A DNA stretch of 64,000 nucleotides, from positions 56,748,738 through 56,812,737 of the forward strand of contig CM051455.1 of the NCBI GenBank assembly GCA_028274465.1, in the 5' to 3' direction. This document shows positions 23,268-36,600 of this stretch, piece by piece (within the stretch, counting starts at the first letter, position 1; every line of letters starts with the position of its first letter). The notes under the pieces were generated by a model. It saw nothing but the letters and a program-made list of their open reading frames with translations, ran no database searches and was not told the DNA's origin. This DNA comes from Plantago ovata (lineage: Eukaryota > Streptophyta > Magnoliopsida > Lamiales > Plantaginaceae). A program made the translations under genes and the position numbers.

Positions 23268-26200
23268 ATGACCCGAGTTGACATTGAGGATGATGTCGGC
23301 TTGCCGGTGGGCGTGGGTGAAGCCACGAACCAACTCGGAGAAGACAACAAACATGTTGTTCAGGCCGTTGGAAATAGAAGAAACTCCAACTCCAAGGTAC
23401 ACGATTGATTACACGTAGCTTAAACTGGCTTGATGTTGTTGTGACTGTCATGGTTGGTAATATGCTAGTACAAGGCAAGACGACTTGTGTTAGTTAGTAA
23501 TGTACTTAAAGCCTTGCTTGCTGAAATGTCTAGGAGGGCTTGCACACTTTGTACCCTATGAAGCAAAATAAGGAGTACTGTCTTTTATCGACAAACGTAA
23601 CTAAAGTAGTCATGATCAAACTCTTACATGGAATAACTTTAGAAGTTAGGCCACTGGCTTTCCAGTGATGGATTTGAAATGTTTTTCTAAAAAATTTTAA
23701 ATAATAAACTCAGGGAGTCATTACTCTTCATCCATCAAGTCGGGAACTAATTTCTTGATGATCTTCAGGGTAAGTGTTGTTGTTATCCTCAGATATATGA
23801 AATAGTGTTGGCTAAAAATGATAGTGCTCATAAAGTTTCTTAGAAATGATAGTGATCTCTTTGCAAATTATATGTTTATTGCTATTATAATGTTATCTTC
23901 ACAATCCCAATCATGTAAGACACTAAGGATCACACACATACATAACGGGAGAAAGAGTGGTTGACCTATTGGCTTTAAGACATAGTATGATGCTCATATG
24001 GTAGAAGTTTATAAACAAAGTACTTGTCCCAAAGAACATGAAAAGGGAGAGAAAGTGCTTTGTTGAAAAATCGAAGATGTCAAGTGTTTTATTGTTGATT
24101 TGCAGTTTTGCTTGGGCAGTCTCTCATCCTGTTTGATGCTAGCTTATCAAGGCCTTGGAGTGGTGTACGGAGATCTGACTACGTCACCACTATACGTTTA
24201 CAAAAGTATATTTCTTGGGAAGTTGCATGAGCACCAGGATGCTGATACAGTATTTGGGGCCTTCTCGTTAATCTTTTGGACCCTAACACTGATACCATTG
24301 CTCAAATATGTATGTATTATTCTCAGTGCTGACGATAATGGTGAAGGTAACGTAAAGTGGCTCTATGAAAGATAATTATCAAAGTTTCCGTTGGTTCTGA
24401 TCCACTATTAAATCACTCCAGGTGGGACCTTTGCACTTTACTCCTTGCTCTGTAGATATGGGAAGTTCAGCTTACTTCCTAATCAACAAGCAGCTGATGA
24501 GGAACTTACAGCTTACAAAGACAGTCGCTTGGGACAGTCCCAATCATCTTTAGCTTTGAAGAGGTTTCTGGAGAAGCACAAAAAGTTAAGGACCGCATTA
24601 CTGCTCTTAGTTTTACTGGGAGCTGGCATGGTTATAGGTTATGGTGTTATAACTCCTGCTATGTCAGGTATGATTCACTTTGTGACATCTGGTTGAATAA
24701 TTCTGTTTCATTCTGTAATGGAGTTCCTATAGTTATATAAGATTGTGCATTTTAGATAAACTTGTCAAAATAGAAATTAATTGCTTGTGGCCTTGTTCAT
24801 GAGATTGTTAACCAGTGTAGATCTTTAACCATGCCTTAAGTTTCATAAAAATGCTACTTACCTTGGTTTGGTAATATTTATTGTATCATATATTGTGGCA
24901 ATTCTCATGGACCAAAATATGTTTTGATAAGATTTCAGTTAATGAGATTTGACTCTCTGTTAGCTTGTTAGTTGATACTTGGATCATATTGGGATTTGCT
25001 ACTTGTTCGTGTCCTTATCTTTTGAGAAAGAGCTTAATCTCCATTCTACGGTCGATCTTAATTATTTTCTTCCCTGATTGCAGTATTATCAGCAGTAGCA
25101 GGTCTTGACAATGTTGGGCCAAGTTTACCCCCTGGTACGTCTAGTATGCTGCCCTTATTGTGTGTAATTTGTTCTGAAATATCACTCATCATTGTTTTGA
25201 ATAGCTTAATTCTCTAGTTATGTCTGAACCTGATGCTACTATCTTTTATTTTAGGTGGCGTAATATTACTTGCTTGCATCATATTGGTTGGCCTATTTGC
25301 TTTGCAGCACTCTGGTACCCAAAAGGTCGGCGTACTGTTTGCTCCAGTAATTATCCTGTGGCTGGTTACAATTTTTTCCATTGGTTTGTACAATATAGTC
25401 CACTGGAACCCCAGAATTGTCTTTGCTCTTTCTCCACACTATATCATCAAATTTTTCAGTCAAACTGGTAAAGATGGATGGATTTCACTTGGAGGTGTCC
25501 TTCTGTGCATAACAGGTACATGACCTCTAGGTCTTAATCACTCTAGTTGCACTTGGATTGGCTTTTGTTTATAGCTTTTGCGCTTGCTATTTGTTTCTTG
25601 GATTGGTTTATGAATCAGTTTGTGTTTAATATTTGAAAATATTAGGATTTGAGCTGGATTAGTAACAATCTAACTTGGGCAATTTATGTTTGATTTTTCA
25701 ATAGTTCATGAAGAGTAAGGATAATGGGTAAATAATTCTGTAAATATATGTAAGAGAGTAGAAAAGTATATAGGTTGGCTACAATTCATCTATAGTGTCA
25801 GGCTGAGAAGCAGAATCTAAATTTTCATACGTAACTTCTTTCTTTCCATTATCACTACTTGGTAAGCATGATTAGCTTGAACTCAAACATGTGCTCCTTA
25901 TCATGATTAACATCTCTCTTTCTATTATTACCACTCTTGTTAGCACAATAAATTTGGATTGAAGTGTCAATTTTCATGATCATCAGGTACGGAAGCGATG
26001 TTTGCAGATCTTGGCCATTTCAGTCCATGTTCGATAAGGGTAAGTTGTTTGCTGGTTGTACTGGTGTTGACTGATTCAGTTCATAGTATTTGTCTATTTG
26101 TCTCTCTTATTGGTGATCTATTAACTTGGAAAAGAGTAAAATACGATGGAAATGTGCATAATGGATTATGGGGTGCTCAGAACACTGTACATGTAATTTC

Positions 26201-28524
26201 ATGCTTGTAGTTAGCTGATGCACTGATTGTTTCACGTTACTTGATGCTTGCAATTAGCTAGTCTTTCTCCTTCTTCTTCTTTTATTTATTTGTTTTTTTT
26301 TTTGTCTTATTACAGCTTGCGTTTGTTGCCCTTGTATACCCTTGCTTGGTGGTGCAATATATGGGACAAGCTGCTTATCTATCTAAAAATATTGCATCTA
26401 TTCCAAATAGCTTCTACGACTCTATTCCAGGTTATTTATTTTTTAGGGAAGTTCATTTATTCATTTGAATTTAATTTAACTGTTGCTTGATAATTATATG
26501 CAATTATTATTGTTCAGGTGGTGTATTTTGGCCCGTCTTTGTTATAGCCACCCTTGCAGCTATTGTTGCTAGCCTGGCTGTAATTTCAGCTACATTCTCT
26601 ATCATCAAGCAATGCAATTCACTTGGTTGCTTTCCTCGAGTAAAGGTTGTTCACTCGAAACAAATCCATGGACAGATCTACATACCTGAGATTAATTGGA
26701 TCCTCATGATCCTTACACTAGCTGTAGCTATTGGCTTGCAGGACACCACTAAAATAGGAAATGCATATGGTAAGTCAATGCTTTAAAAAAAAATATTTCT
26801 TTCACTCACGTTTCATGTGAATAAATATGCTTTCATTTTTGTTCCTATTTTAAACTCATAAACTCGTATATGATACTACTTCCGCCCCAGGAAACAATCC
26901 ATGTTACACTTTTGTCTTTTGACACATATTAAAATATAAGTTGTTTAGTAACAGAAGGTTGAAGTATTTGAGGATACTATAGCATTTTTATGAGTAAAGT
27001 AGGGATGTGGTTAGCTTTGAAGGTACTATAGAGTGCCAGTTTGTGTAATTTATAAGATATTTCAAGTACTTCCTGTTTACGAGTGGTGAGTGTGGACCCA
27101 TGTGTTTTTTCTTTTTTAATTTCCATTTGTAGAACTGGGCAGCTTGAAGTGGCAATATGGGAATGGGGTTTAGAAGCAGGGAGGGAGGGAGAGAGGGAGG
27201 GAGCTGCCTTTTTTTTCCTAACTTCCCATCATATTGCCTATTTTAATTACATTCCTTTAAATTCTAACACATGTATGTGATCCCAGAACTTAAGTTTATC
27301 TGATAATAATTGTTTGTGTTTCATCTGGAAACAAGAATGGATAATTGCTTCCATTCTTTGTGGAATCCCTTAATGATGCTGTCACTTTAACGGTTTAATC
27401 CTATTGATCTCTGACCATAAAATTTCTGGTTGCCAGGCCTTGCTGTCATGTCAGTGATGTCCATAACAACTTTTCTTGTGGCACTTGTCATGATCTTCGT
27501 CTGGCAGAGAAGTATTCTACTTGCCGTCGTTTTCGTCTTTTTCTTTTTTCCATTCGAAGCTTCATACCTGGCAGCTGCATATGCTAAAGTCCCTCAAGGA
27601 GGATGGGTGTCCCTTGTAATTGCTGTCATCTTCATGTCTGTTATGTTCATCTGGCACTATGGAACTCGACGGAAGTACAACTTTGATTTGCACAATAAGG
27701 TACCCCTGAAGTGGATCCTCGGCCTTGGTCCGAGCCTCGGTATTGTTCGTGTGCCGGGGATAGGCCTTGTATACTCGGAGCTTGCAACTGGTGTCCCATC
27801 AATCTTCTCACAATTCGTAACAAATCTCCCAGCCTTTCACAATGTCTTGGTGTTTGTTTGCGTAAAATCTGTCCCTGTGCCTTATGTCTCAGTTGAAGAA
27901 CGGTTCCTCATTGGAAGAATCTGCCCGAGACCGTACCGCATGTACCGATGCATTGTGAGATATGGTTACAAAGATCTGCAGGGCGACGATCAAAATTTTG
28001 AGGACATGTTGATCCAGAGTATAGCTGAGTTCATTCAAATGGAAGCAGAAGAGCCTGGATTCTCAAACCCGGACTCTACTTCGTTTGATGGGAGAATGGC
28101 AGTTATAGGCTCTAGAAATTTTGGGTCAGCGTCGAATTTAATCGTATCTGAGGTTGAAGAAACTTATGCAAGTAATTCCATCCAGACCAGCAAATCTCTA
28201 ACTTTGCAGAGTTTAAGGTCGACTTATGATGATGATAATCCAAGCCTTAGAAGGCGTCAGACGAAGTTTCAAGTTCCCCAAAATCCTGGAATGGATCCAG
28301 CTGTAAGGGAAGAGCTTTTAGACTTGATTCAAGCTAAAGAAGCAGGTGTTGCATATATAATGGGTCACTCTTACGTAAAGGCTAGGAAGTCATCCTCATT
28401 TTTTAAGAAGCTTGTTATTGATTTTGGGTACTCATTTCTGCGTAAGAACTGCAGGGGTCCTGCTGTGGTACTTCACATTCCTCACATAAGCCTTATTGAA
28501 GTAGGCATGATATATCATGTTTGA
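23268..28524 (+). CDS. KT/HAK/KUP potassium transporter
   Basis: Nine exons join in phase into about 811 codons: 23268-23396, 24106-24346, 24422-24667, 25084-25134, 25255-25515, 25987-26039, 26316-26430, 26518-26769 and 27437-28524. A stop codon lies directly before the ATG, so the start is fixed in this exon. The family signature [17 protein letters not shown] is at residues about 57-73. Further family blocks are [20 protein letters not shown], the [12 protein letters not shown] segment, and a cluster of hydrophobic segments up to about residue 530. The long cytosolic tail reads [20 protein letters not shown] and ends in [20 protein letters not shown]. The protein should be a K+/H+ symporter-type uptake carrier in the plasma or vacuolar membrane. 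One normally conserved position differs: the usual GDGVLTP reads GYGVITP here. The 3' end faces the GAUT12 gene. Confidence 0.95.
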
Positions 28525-29326
28525 AAGTTGTCATAGTCAGAGTCTCCTAGCAGTATGGATGTGTTTCAGATTAGAGTGTTCATTGCAGGCACTAAGGAAG
28601 GCAATTATCTTATCTGTCATTCTGTCCCATGTATATATTGGAGGCTTTCAGTGAAATGAACCTTCCGAATCACTGCCTTGTGTTGGGAGCATGTTTAGAT
28701 AAGCGAACTTCACTTGATATATAGGCCTTTGCTGTATTGTTGAAATCAGAATACTTTTTGGAGATTCTCATTTTGATTCCACAAAGTTCAAGAGCTTAGC
28801 AATGTGTTGTAAAATGTCAGATTTGAAATGTTGTTCTTTACTTCAGCTGTATGTTCTATTCAGCTTTTTGTCTAAATAGAATATTTGAGTTATCTAAACT
28901 TTGTTTTGCATCAGAAGCGAAATGTTATCTATCTCGATGTTTGCCTACGCTGGCATGATTCCTTTTACAGTTTTATTCTCCTTGAGCTTTATGCGATTTT
29001 GTACTAATGTAAGAAAAATGTAGCTTCAGTAGCTCAATAAGAATATACTGGTTCTGGGTCTCCTTTGAAGATGTAAGGTGACACAGATTAATCTTCAAAG
29101 TCAAGTATTCAGGTAGCAAGATTTATACTACCTAATGAAAATATTTGAATGGTTTGTGTGATATATATTAATAGAATCAGAATGAACAGGAGAGTTCCCA
29201 AAATTTGAAGCCTGTGTAAGCTGTTATCATCTGTGTGCAGAGAGGAACCCTCCATGTCTGTACTATGTCTTGCTGCTCCTTTCGGCATGTACACATATAA
29301 TGAAGGTTTTTATCTCTGAATTTCCC
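28525..29326. other. Convergent 3' intergenic region
   Basis: This 0.8 kb stretch lies between two converging genes and should hold both 3' UTRs. It is AT-rich with several AATAAA-like words (for example near 29035). No gene or transposon is recognised. Confidence 0.5.
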
Positions 29327-31377
29327 CTATGATTCTCTTATGTTACAGCTCTTTATAAATCTGTCTGAGAAGTCAACGTACTTGGTCCACAGACGCTTCA
29401 GCTGTGGAAACGCTATATCTAGCCAAGGCTTTGCTCGACCATTGAAGTGGATAACACCTGCGGTTTCAGCTTCAGAGATGGTCGTGTTGTCCTGGTATCC
29501 TAGCCCTAGCATGTGCCAGAATGGAGCGATGGAATGGACGTGTCCGTGGAACGCTATTAGACCTGGAGGTAACGTTCCTAGCTGCCATAAACTTAAGTCT
29601 GATTTCAGATTCTGCAAAAGGGAGAAATAATCTGTGAGTTTCCTTAATAGTATACAAATTGAGTTGTAGTGAGTGTGCTCTATGGTTATTAATTCTTACC
29701 TGTCGAAGCCAGTAATGGTATGTTTCACTTATGTTCGTTCTCCTCCAAGCTTGTAGATCAAATATGTTCATTCCATATGCCCATGCACATTCACTAGGAT
29801 CGAAGTTGTTTGCTATTAAGGGATGAGAAAAGTTTAAATAGCTTTTCAACCTCTTGGACATCACATACTTGTCCTCTCCTCTGCATGTTTCCACTGCTCC
29901 ATTCACTTTTCCATTCATTTCGATATCCCACAGAGGTGAAAGATCAGTTTGAATCACTATGTCATCGTCTAGGAACACAATTTTGTCTAAACTCGGAAAC
30001 AACTGCAATCAAAATTGTGCGTAAATAGTTGGCATATAAACCATCTCTATGTTGTTAGGCAAGTTTATCAGAGACTCACCTCTGGTAAATGTATACGAAT
30101 GTGATTCATCATTGAATTATACTTGGGGCTTAGCGCCTGCAACTTTGCAGCAATGACTCGTGGGTTTTCGGTGTTATTTGCCACAATAGCAGATGACCCT
30201 CCCCTAAATTGTGACCGAACCTTTTGATCCTTCTCCATTGCCTCCAAAACCGGGACCTTTCCCTTGGTGAACCATTCGAAATGGTGCAAAGCTTTGACCT
30301 CAATGATCGCTGGTGCTAGAGAATGTAACGAGAACCACGCCTGCATTGGGTAATATGTCTTTCTGTCCGTAATTACATGGAGGACAACCTTTTCAGGGTG
30401 CAACGAGTTGCGAACAAGAGATGCTGCAACAACTGAGGTGGCAAGGACGTTGTCAGAGGCAAGAACAAAGTGAAAGAGCGAGTTATCAACAAGAGCAGGG
30501 ACTAGTTCCGGTGATGGGAGCTGGAGACGTGCTTTTGCATTAGTGGTGTGCTCGTTTGCTAGTCTAAGTTCAAGGCAGTGAAGCTGTTTCGGTATGCTAC
30601 TTGAGGCCACATGGCGATATAGGTACTCATTGATCTTCGCGATTCTTGTCCTTTGCTCGAGTAGCGTGACCTATGAGTATAAAGAAACATATCAAGCTAT
30701 TTGTATCGAACTGTTTGTTTGTTTGTTTCATTTTATGTTAACTCAAAACATGAGATGATGCATAATAATATGATGTACCATTGCTCTGAGCTTGATGGCG
30801 AAGGTCTTCGCATCAGGTTGTTCGTTCCTCATCTCTGTAACAAAATCTTCCATTGTCTGAGGTATTTCCTGTTCTGACTGTGTTTCAGTTTGATTCACAG
30901 GTTCTTCCAGTGTTCGATACATCACTTCTGGAATCTGCAAGAACAAGATAGGCTTTCATATCATTCGATATAAACAATCTCTATTCGAATAAAATCTAAG
31001 TTACTAATAGGATTGCGAGAATTACAGTCGAATCAAGTCTTGTTCCCAAAATTCTTGGTCCTAATCTTTTCCTCAAGCAACCTACATTGCATCAAGAAAC
31101 AGGAATCTGTTACTTCATCAAATTCTAGCAAACACTAGAATCCAAGTATAGAATCAAAGAACGCACCTATAGTCGAACATTTTGTTTCTCCATCAATGGT
31201 ATCAACAGCTGTTAACACGAACACAAACCGGAACAGGAAAATGAAAAGCAGAAGAGAATAGAAAACCATGCGGTAAGTCAGCCTCCTGGAGCCAACCCTG
31301 ACTTTGATGTACTCCCTAACGCCTTTCGCAGGTAACACGGTGACATGACGCAGACTGGGTGATATGTGCAGCTGCAT
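29327..31377 (-). CDS. GAUT12: Galacturonosyltransferase-like GAUT12 (IRX8)
   Basis: Six exons on the minus strand, 31377-31167, 31081-31026, 30934-30779, 30670-30080, 30002-29700 and 29611-29327, join in phase into 533 codons; Arabidopsis GAUT12 has 535. I chose the start MQLHISPSLRHVT, as in the family; an in-frame ATG 21 bases upstream is less likely. There is a short cytosolic head and then one membrane anchor (MVFYSLLLFIFLFRFVFVL, about residues 37-55). A stem region follows, then the GT8 domain: FHFVLASDNVLATSVV, the metal-binding FLDDDIVIQTDLSPLW, NGAVETCRGEDKY, and HMLGLGYQ with the final KPWLDIAFP. GT8 GAUT12 acts in the Golgi and is needed for secondary-wall glucuronoxylan, probably for its reducing-end sequence. 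All expected motifs are intact. Confidence 0.96.
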
Positions 31378-32921
31378 CTTTGTTAGCAAGAAATACAAGA
31401 AGACACCTCTCTATGCAATACAGAGGAGTTAAGGATCCACAGGCAGTAGCAGTACTAGTTGTGGAAGAAGGTTAATAAACTGAAACACATCTGTAAAGAG
31501 TAAAAAATGCTGAAAAAGGAAGGTTCTGAGGGTGTTTAAGGTAGCTGTCTATCACCTAACCTTGCTTAGGAATTAGGTAATACTATTTATTATGCACATT
31601 CATACATTTATTACCTTTTGTGAGCAAATATTAATATGCCAGAGAGGTACAAGGTTGTTTGCAAGAAAGAGACTTGGGACTGAGAATGTGTGTAATTTGG
31701 TTGTCTTAGTATTGAAGATGAGAAGTTGGAGGAGAAGCAAATGTTTGTTTGTTTGAATATAAGACAGAAGATGAGTTACAGTTTGGTGTTGCTTCACTTT
31801 GCCTCCACATGAAGTCATTTTTCAATAGGAAAATTCATGTAAAGTTTGGTCATTGATTGAACAGAATTTCTAAATGGAAAATGACATTAGTCTTTTTTTA
31901 TAGTGTCATTTCAAGAATAGACTATATAGTGATAAAGAGTTGATCAACATTGTTTTGCATGAGGTATTTTATTTTGTCAGGTAGGTTTGGTTTTCAGTTG
32001 GTGGCTTGATGATGGGTATGTATCTTGTATACTACCACACGTTTATTATTAGTAGTATTGTTTTGGAACTAATTAATTAATCTATGTTATTGTATGGATC
32101 GAACTTTGATGATATTAATGTTCATCTTTAAAAACCATATGACTACTAGGTAAACTAAGTATAAATACATGCAAGGGGTTTGTCCTAGTTATGTTGAATG
32201 TTGAAATAAACAGTCTTCCCCAAGTTCGGAGTCTCGCTTGATTCTTGCTTACTCTCCCCTTGATGTTTCGATTTCGTGAGCATATTCCTTCTTCAACACG
32301 TCACGAAATTGACCGGAGGCCACACCAAAACACGAATAATCAAGCCACACTGAAGAACAATCTAATACCTCACACTCGCCAACTTTAACCCATTCATAAG
32401 GCAACTAACTCTGCGATATTATTGTCCATTATGCTCAAGTACTCAGAAAAGGTCTTAAAAAACTAGCTAGTCTATTTGGAACGAAATATTAACCATCATA
32501 AAATTCACAGCTGAAACAACAATCATTCTCCAATGGAGTGTTCGACGGTACAAGTGCAACATTTGGATCTCTGTCACGCTTATGTCCTGTTCCCTCCGTT
32601 CTCTCAAAAACATCATCAAGAAATGCCAAGAAACAGAAACAAAAAAGACACTTGCAGTAAAATAAAAATCTCTCAGTTTCGAGCATCAGATTTGAAACAA
32701 TTTCTACACATGTGCATGACAAGAGAAAGAGAAATAGGGAACGCCTATGACAGCCCAAAAAGATTAATTTACTAGTAGAGTAGACAGTAGTAGTACTCAA
32801 GTTTGGAAACTAAACATAACTACAGTAACATAAATAGATGAGTGCCTAACAGAACAAAACTCTAGGAAATCCGAAACATCAAAGATTATGATTAACTTGA
32901 CATTCTTTTTCCATGGAGATG
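31378..32921. other. Upstream region of the GAUT12 gene
   Basis: This holds the 5' leader and promoter of the GAUT12 gene and the 3' side of the F-box pseudogene. It is AT-rich, with no coding region I can support. The open frames at 31600-31818 and 32489-32800 resemble nothing known. Confidence 0.45.
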
Positions 32922-34132
32922 CTAGCTATACCAGGGAACAGAAGAACCAGGGATCGTGAGCTTCAGCCGCAGACTATCATTTGACCTCTTCATAAGGGTT
33001 GGAGGGAGCACTTGATACGAAAATGGAGCCCCATGGCCCATATTTGTGACCTTCTTTATGCATTTCTGCTTCTCCACATCAAACCACAAGAGCTTATAAT
33101 TCTTGTACGGGATAACAACTTCTTGTGTGGTCTTCACATAGGCCACAACCCTCATCTCCGATAACTCAATGCTGGGTGGCGGTGTAAACGAAACAATCTT
33201 AAACCAAACGCCCTGTTGTTCTCCTCCACCATTTTGCAAAATCCAGACTTGAAACAAATTCAACTGCGTACTCTTCGCACTTGCACACAAGCATCCATCA
33301 AGTTCGTCAAAATGAGCAAGGTCCACGACTTTCACGTGGCAGAGGAAATATGGTGTGAGTTTCGGTTGTTAGATCAAAAGAAATAACGCAATCACCGGTG
33401 TCAAGATGCCCCCCAATCCAATGCAGTGCCCCATTAGCAAAGACTCCAATATGTGATATCAAATAGCAACAACAATCAAAATCCTCAATCATGCGCCAAT
33501 CTCTAGATTTCAATGAGTATATCCAAGCCTCATTTATCATATGGTAAGTCCTAAAAAACAATGTGGTACTATCACAACCTTATAGTCACAACCTTGTAGT
33601 CATCACTGGAACTATCATACCCTAACCCTAGCCCATGAAAGTCTCCCGGCCGGAGCACGAAATCATTACGATACGGTGGTAATTCTTGTACAGATATTAT
33701 ACAATGTGCATACATCTACCGAAATTAGAATTAGTCCAAAGCTCTTATTCTCGATTCCACGGTGATGGTCTTTTTGTCGACTCCTTTTTGGCAACTCCGC
33801 TTAATTTTTTCCAGTCCACGGCAAATTGGGAATAGTAAGTGACGAATTTATGCAATTAAGGTAAAGGTCATTAGTGCGTCTACGTTCGGAACAGGTAATA
33901 GAGCTCAATCCGATGGAATAAAGCTTACCGGCGCTAGTTGCGACGGCGAGCAACTTGCTTTCGTCATGTCCGTCGGTTTTGCAGCGGTGGAACTGTAATG
34001 TAATTTGATGAAATCAGGATCATCGATCATCGATCTCCATGACTTGCATACGCATCGGAATCGGAGCAGAGGCTCCACCGGAACGTGAGTGAGTATTTCG
34101 TGACACAACTCAATTGGAATATTATCGGACAT
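32922..34132 (-). pseudogene. F-box protein gene with several frameshifts
   Basis: The start at 34132 reads MSDNIPIELCHEILTHVPVE, then LRFRCVCKSWRSMIDDPDF, a clear F-box. The frame is then lost. Around 33640-33580 another frame gives GLGLGYDSSSDDYKVV, the usual F-box-associated motif, followed by a short tandem slip and a stop. At 33561-33340 the frame reads WIYSLKSRDWRMI and GALHWIGGHLDTG, and near 33338 it shifts again, continuing as VVDLAHFDELDGCLCA to 32922. The order of motifs is that of a normal F-box/kelch-like or F-box-associated protein of about 400 residues. At least three frame changes make a working product unlikely unless there are sequence errors. It lies head-to-tail upstream of GAUT12. 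Confidence 0.8.
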
Positions 34133-35976
34133 TTTCAGAGTTCTGCTGGGGAGAGAAGATTCGAGTTGAAAGGAAAAAGATGAAATCCAAGTTTTAGGGA
34201 TTTTAATAAGACTTCAATTCACACCTAGTGGCAGTGAGTTTGTCTAATTATACAATTAATACTCTAAAACTCTAAACTTTAGTAACTAGCTAATTATCCG
34301 TCGAAACTCGACGGGAATAAAAAATAAATAAACGATTAGAATGTAAATATTTTTATAGAAATGTGTACCTCACAACTCATCGAAGACATCTTTGTTAGTA
34401 CGTTTTGTTATAGTGTCACATGTATTGTCATCTTTGTTACAAATTGAAATCCCGAGCCCTTCCTGCTCGTTAGCCTTGATAGAGTCCATAGCTGAAACTG
34501 GGGTGAGCATACATAGTCCTACGTGTGATAGTAAATGTTCTTAACTTTTGTTAGTGGTGTTTGCGAGGTGAAGAAAAATAGAAAATTGTCGTCTCTTAAT
34601 TTGTATCGAGGAACTTTGTCTCATTCAATGGAGAGTCATGTACATTGTTGGGATATAAACGGTTTTCATTGCCCTTAAGCCTGATACCATTTTGCCTTAA
34701 TATGATTTTCAAGGCATGTAACCATCAATCTCGTGCCATTGCACAACTCCATAGATTGGTCTATATTCCTCAAAAGCATTATCATACAACTTTAGCACTA
34801 TCATACAACATGGTCAACCTGGCTTAAACTATTTGCACTAAGATACTCAACTGAATTTCCAAGCATCTTTGACATTACATACTCATTTAGTTCCGCCACT
34901 ATGTAATTCGTTGGAGATAGGACAACTCGGTCATGAATAAATATTTGATCAACCAAAGGATTAACTATATGACGTAAGGGGGATGGGTATGTACTATTGA
35001 TGATAGTTGAGATTGGACAATTACCTCTCGAATAAGTATATCATCTGGCAACTCGACCTCAACACGACCATCATTCTTAGTGTTGGCAAGGCCATCTCCC
35101 GCCTTAAGTATCGACTAAGAAAATTCTTTGTCCTATTCGATCTCTTTAGAAGTTGATCCGGTCTGGCCCAATATAAATTATTTAATAATACAAAATTATA
35201 GTACAACTGTAGAAGTTGATCCGGTCTGGACCAATATAATTCTACTTGTAGTCTGATGTTCTTCGTTAGATTGTGTACATCCCAGTGATCCCAAAGACTA
35301 GTTGAAATGTAGTACTCACGATGTCAAACCTACTCCATTTTGGTATCACCGGCAAAATCTGTTTGAAATATCCTACTAAAATAATTACTCGGCCACGTGA
35401 AACATCCATTGGGACGACACATAATGTACGTTAGAGTGATGAAGCAATGTCTATCGGAGCTAGAAAATAATAATATCTCTCTTACTCTCTAAACAGGAGC
35501 ATGTTATCCATGTAAATATTTTTCCAGTTTCTCCATATTTATAATGAAAGAACACTGTTTTGAGTGTAAAATAATTCTACTCTCTAAACAAAAGTGACTA
35601 AAGATCACTATTTTGCGTCTTCATTGCATCTCTCTCATAGGAAATTCTCATCGAACGTATTTAGTGTTCTAAATTATTTTGTATAAACCCATCAAATGCA
35701 ATTAGTATTCTCAGTAACTAATCCCATTGACTTATTAATCCTTTCATTATTTACATGCTTCAATTGTAACATTTCATTTTTTTTATTTTTATACTTTTAT
35801 AGAAATTTGTACGAAATACTAAGGTCGAGTAAAATCACTTGTTTTCATTATCATCAAATAATTACGTTGTAAACAAAAATAATTGCTACACTATTGTGAA
35901 ACAATTCGTCCAAACTCTTTTACTCTTTATTCTTAGTAATCTAAATTATTGTGGAATTTGAGTCTTCAAAATAATA
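34133..35976. other. AT-rich region, no gene
   Basis: No coding region is recognised. A 20-base word, GAAGTTGATCCGGTCTGG, occurs twice 60 bases apart (about 35151 and 35212). Isolated copies of the minisatellite motif found further right appear near 35640-35720 and 35930-35960. Confidence 0.4.
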
Positions 35977-36233
35977 CTCCATCTGTCCCGCTACAATTTA
36001 CCCAGTTTGACTTTTTTCGGTCAACAACTTTCAACTTTGACTCCCGATTACTCTTAAACTATAATGGTAAAATATTTAACAAAATTATATTATGAAAATA
36101 TAGAACTTAAAGTTTCATAATATAGTTTTATCAAATATTTTATCATCATAGTTTAAGAGTAATCGGGAGTCAAAGTTGAAAGCTGTTGACCGAAAAAAGT
36201 CAAAATGGGTAATTTGTAGCGGGACAGAGGGAG
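35977..36233. mobile_element. Stowaway-type MITE with near-perfect hairpin
   Basis: The left end CTCCATCTGTCCCGCTACAA and the right end, whose complement reads CTCCCTCTGTCCCGCTACAA, are inverted. The element is flanked on both sides by TA (35975-35976 and 36234-36235), the target of Tc1/mariner elements. The two arms pair over most of the 257 bases, for example CTCCCGATTACTCTTAAACT with its complement at about 36145-36170. It has no coding capacity. The good arm match suggests recent movement. Confidence 0.88.
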
Positions 36234-36234
36234 T

Positions 36235-36600
36235 ATACGGAATAGACCCGTCAAACACTTTTAGTGTTCTGAATTATTACGGGATAGACCCGTTGAACGC
36301 ACTTATTGCGGAGTAGGCATGTCAATTGTTGTTAGTGTTTTAAATTATTGCACTATAAATATGTCAAAGGCAACCAATATTCTAAATGTGGAATAGACCC
36401 GTCAAACATTGTTAGTATTCTAAATTGTTACAGAATAGACTCGTCGAATGCAATCAGTATTCTAAATTATTACAGAATAGTCCCGTCGAACATTTTTAAT
36501 ATTTTAAATTATTACATGATAGACACGTCAAATGCAATCAGTATTCTAAATTATTACGGAACAGACCCGTCAAACACTATTAGTAGTTTAAATTATTAAA
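36235..36600. repeat. 42-45 bp minisatellite, main block
   Basis: About eight imperfect units occur, each with a core like AATAGACCCGTCAAA, then TTAGTATTCTAAATTATTAC. Because the unit is close to a multiple of three, an open frame crosses it (36348-36599), giving a repeated SILNYY motif; this is an artefact of the repeat. Further blocks of the same unit lie at 38332-38525, 41093-41185 and 41640-41830. Confidence 0.85.

Noticed and set aside
36348-36599. Open frame with a repeated SILNYY motif
   Set aside because: It is produced by the 42-45 bp minisatellite, whose unit is close to a multiple of three.
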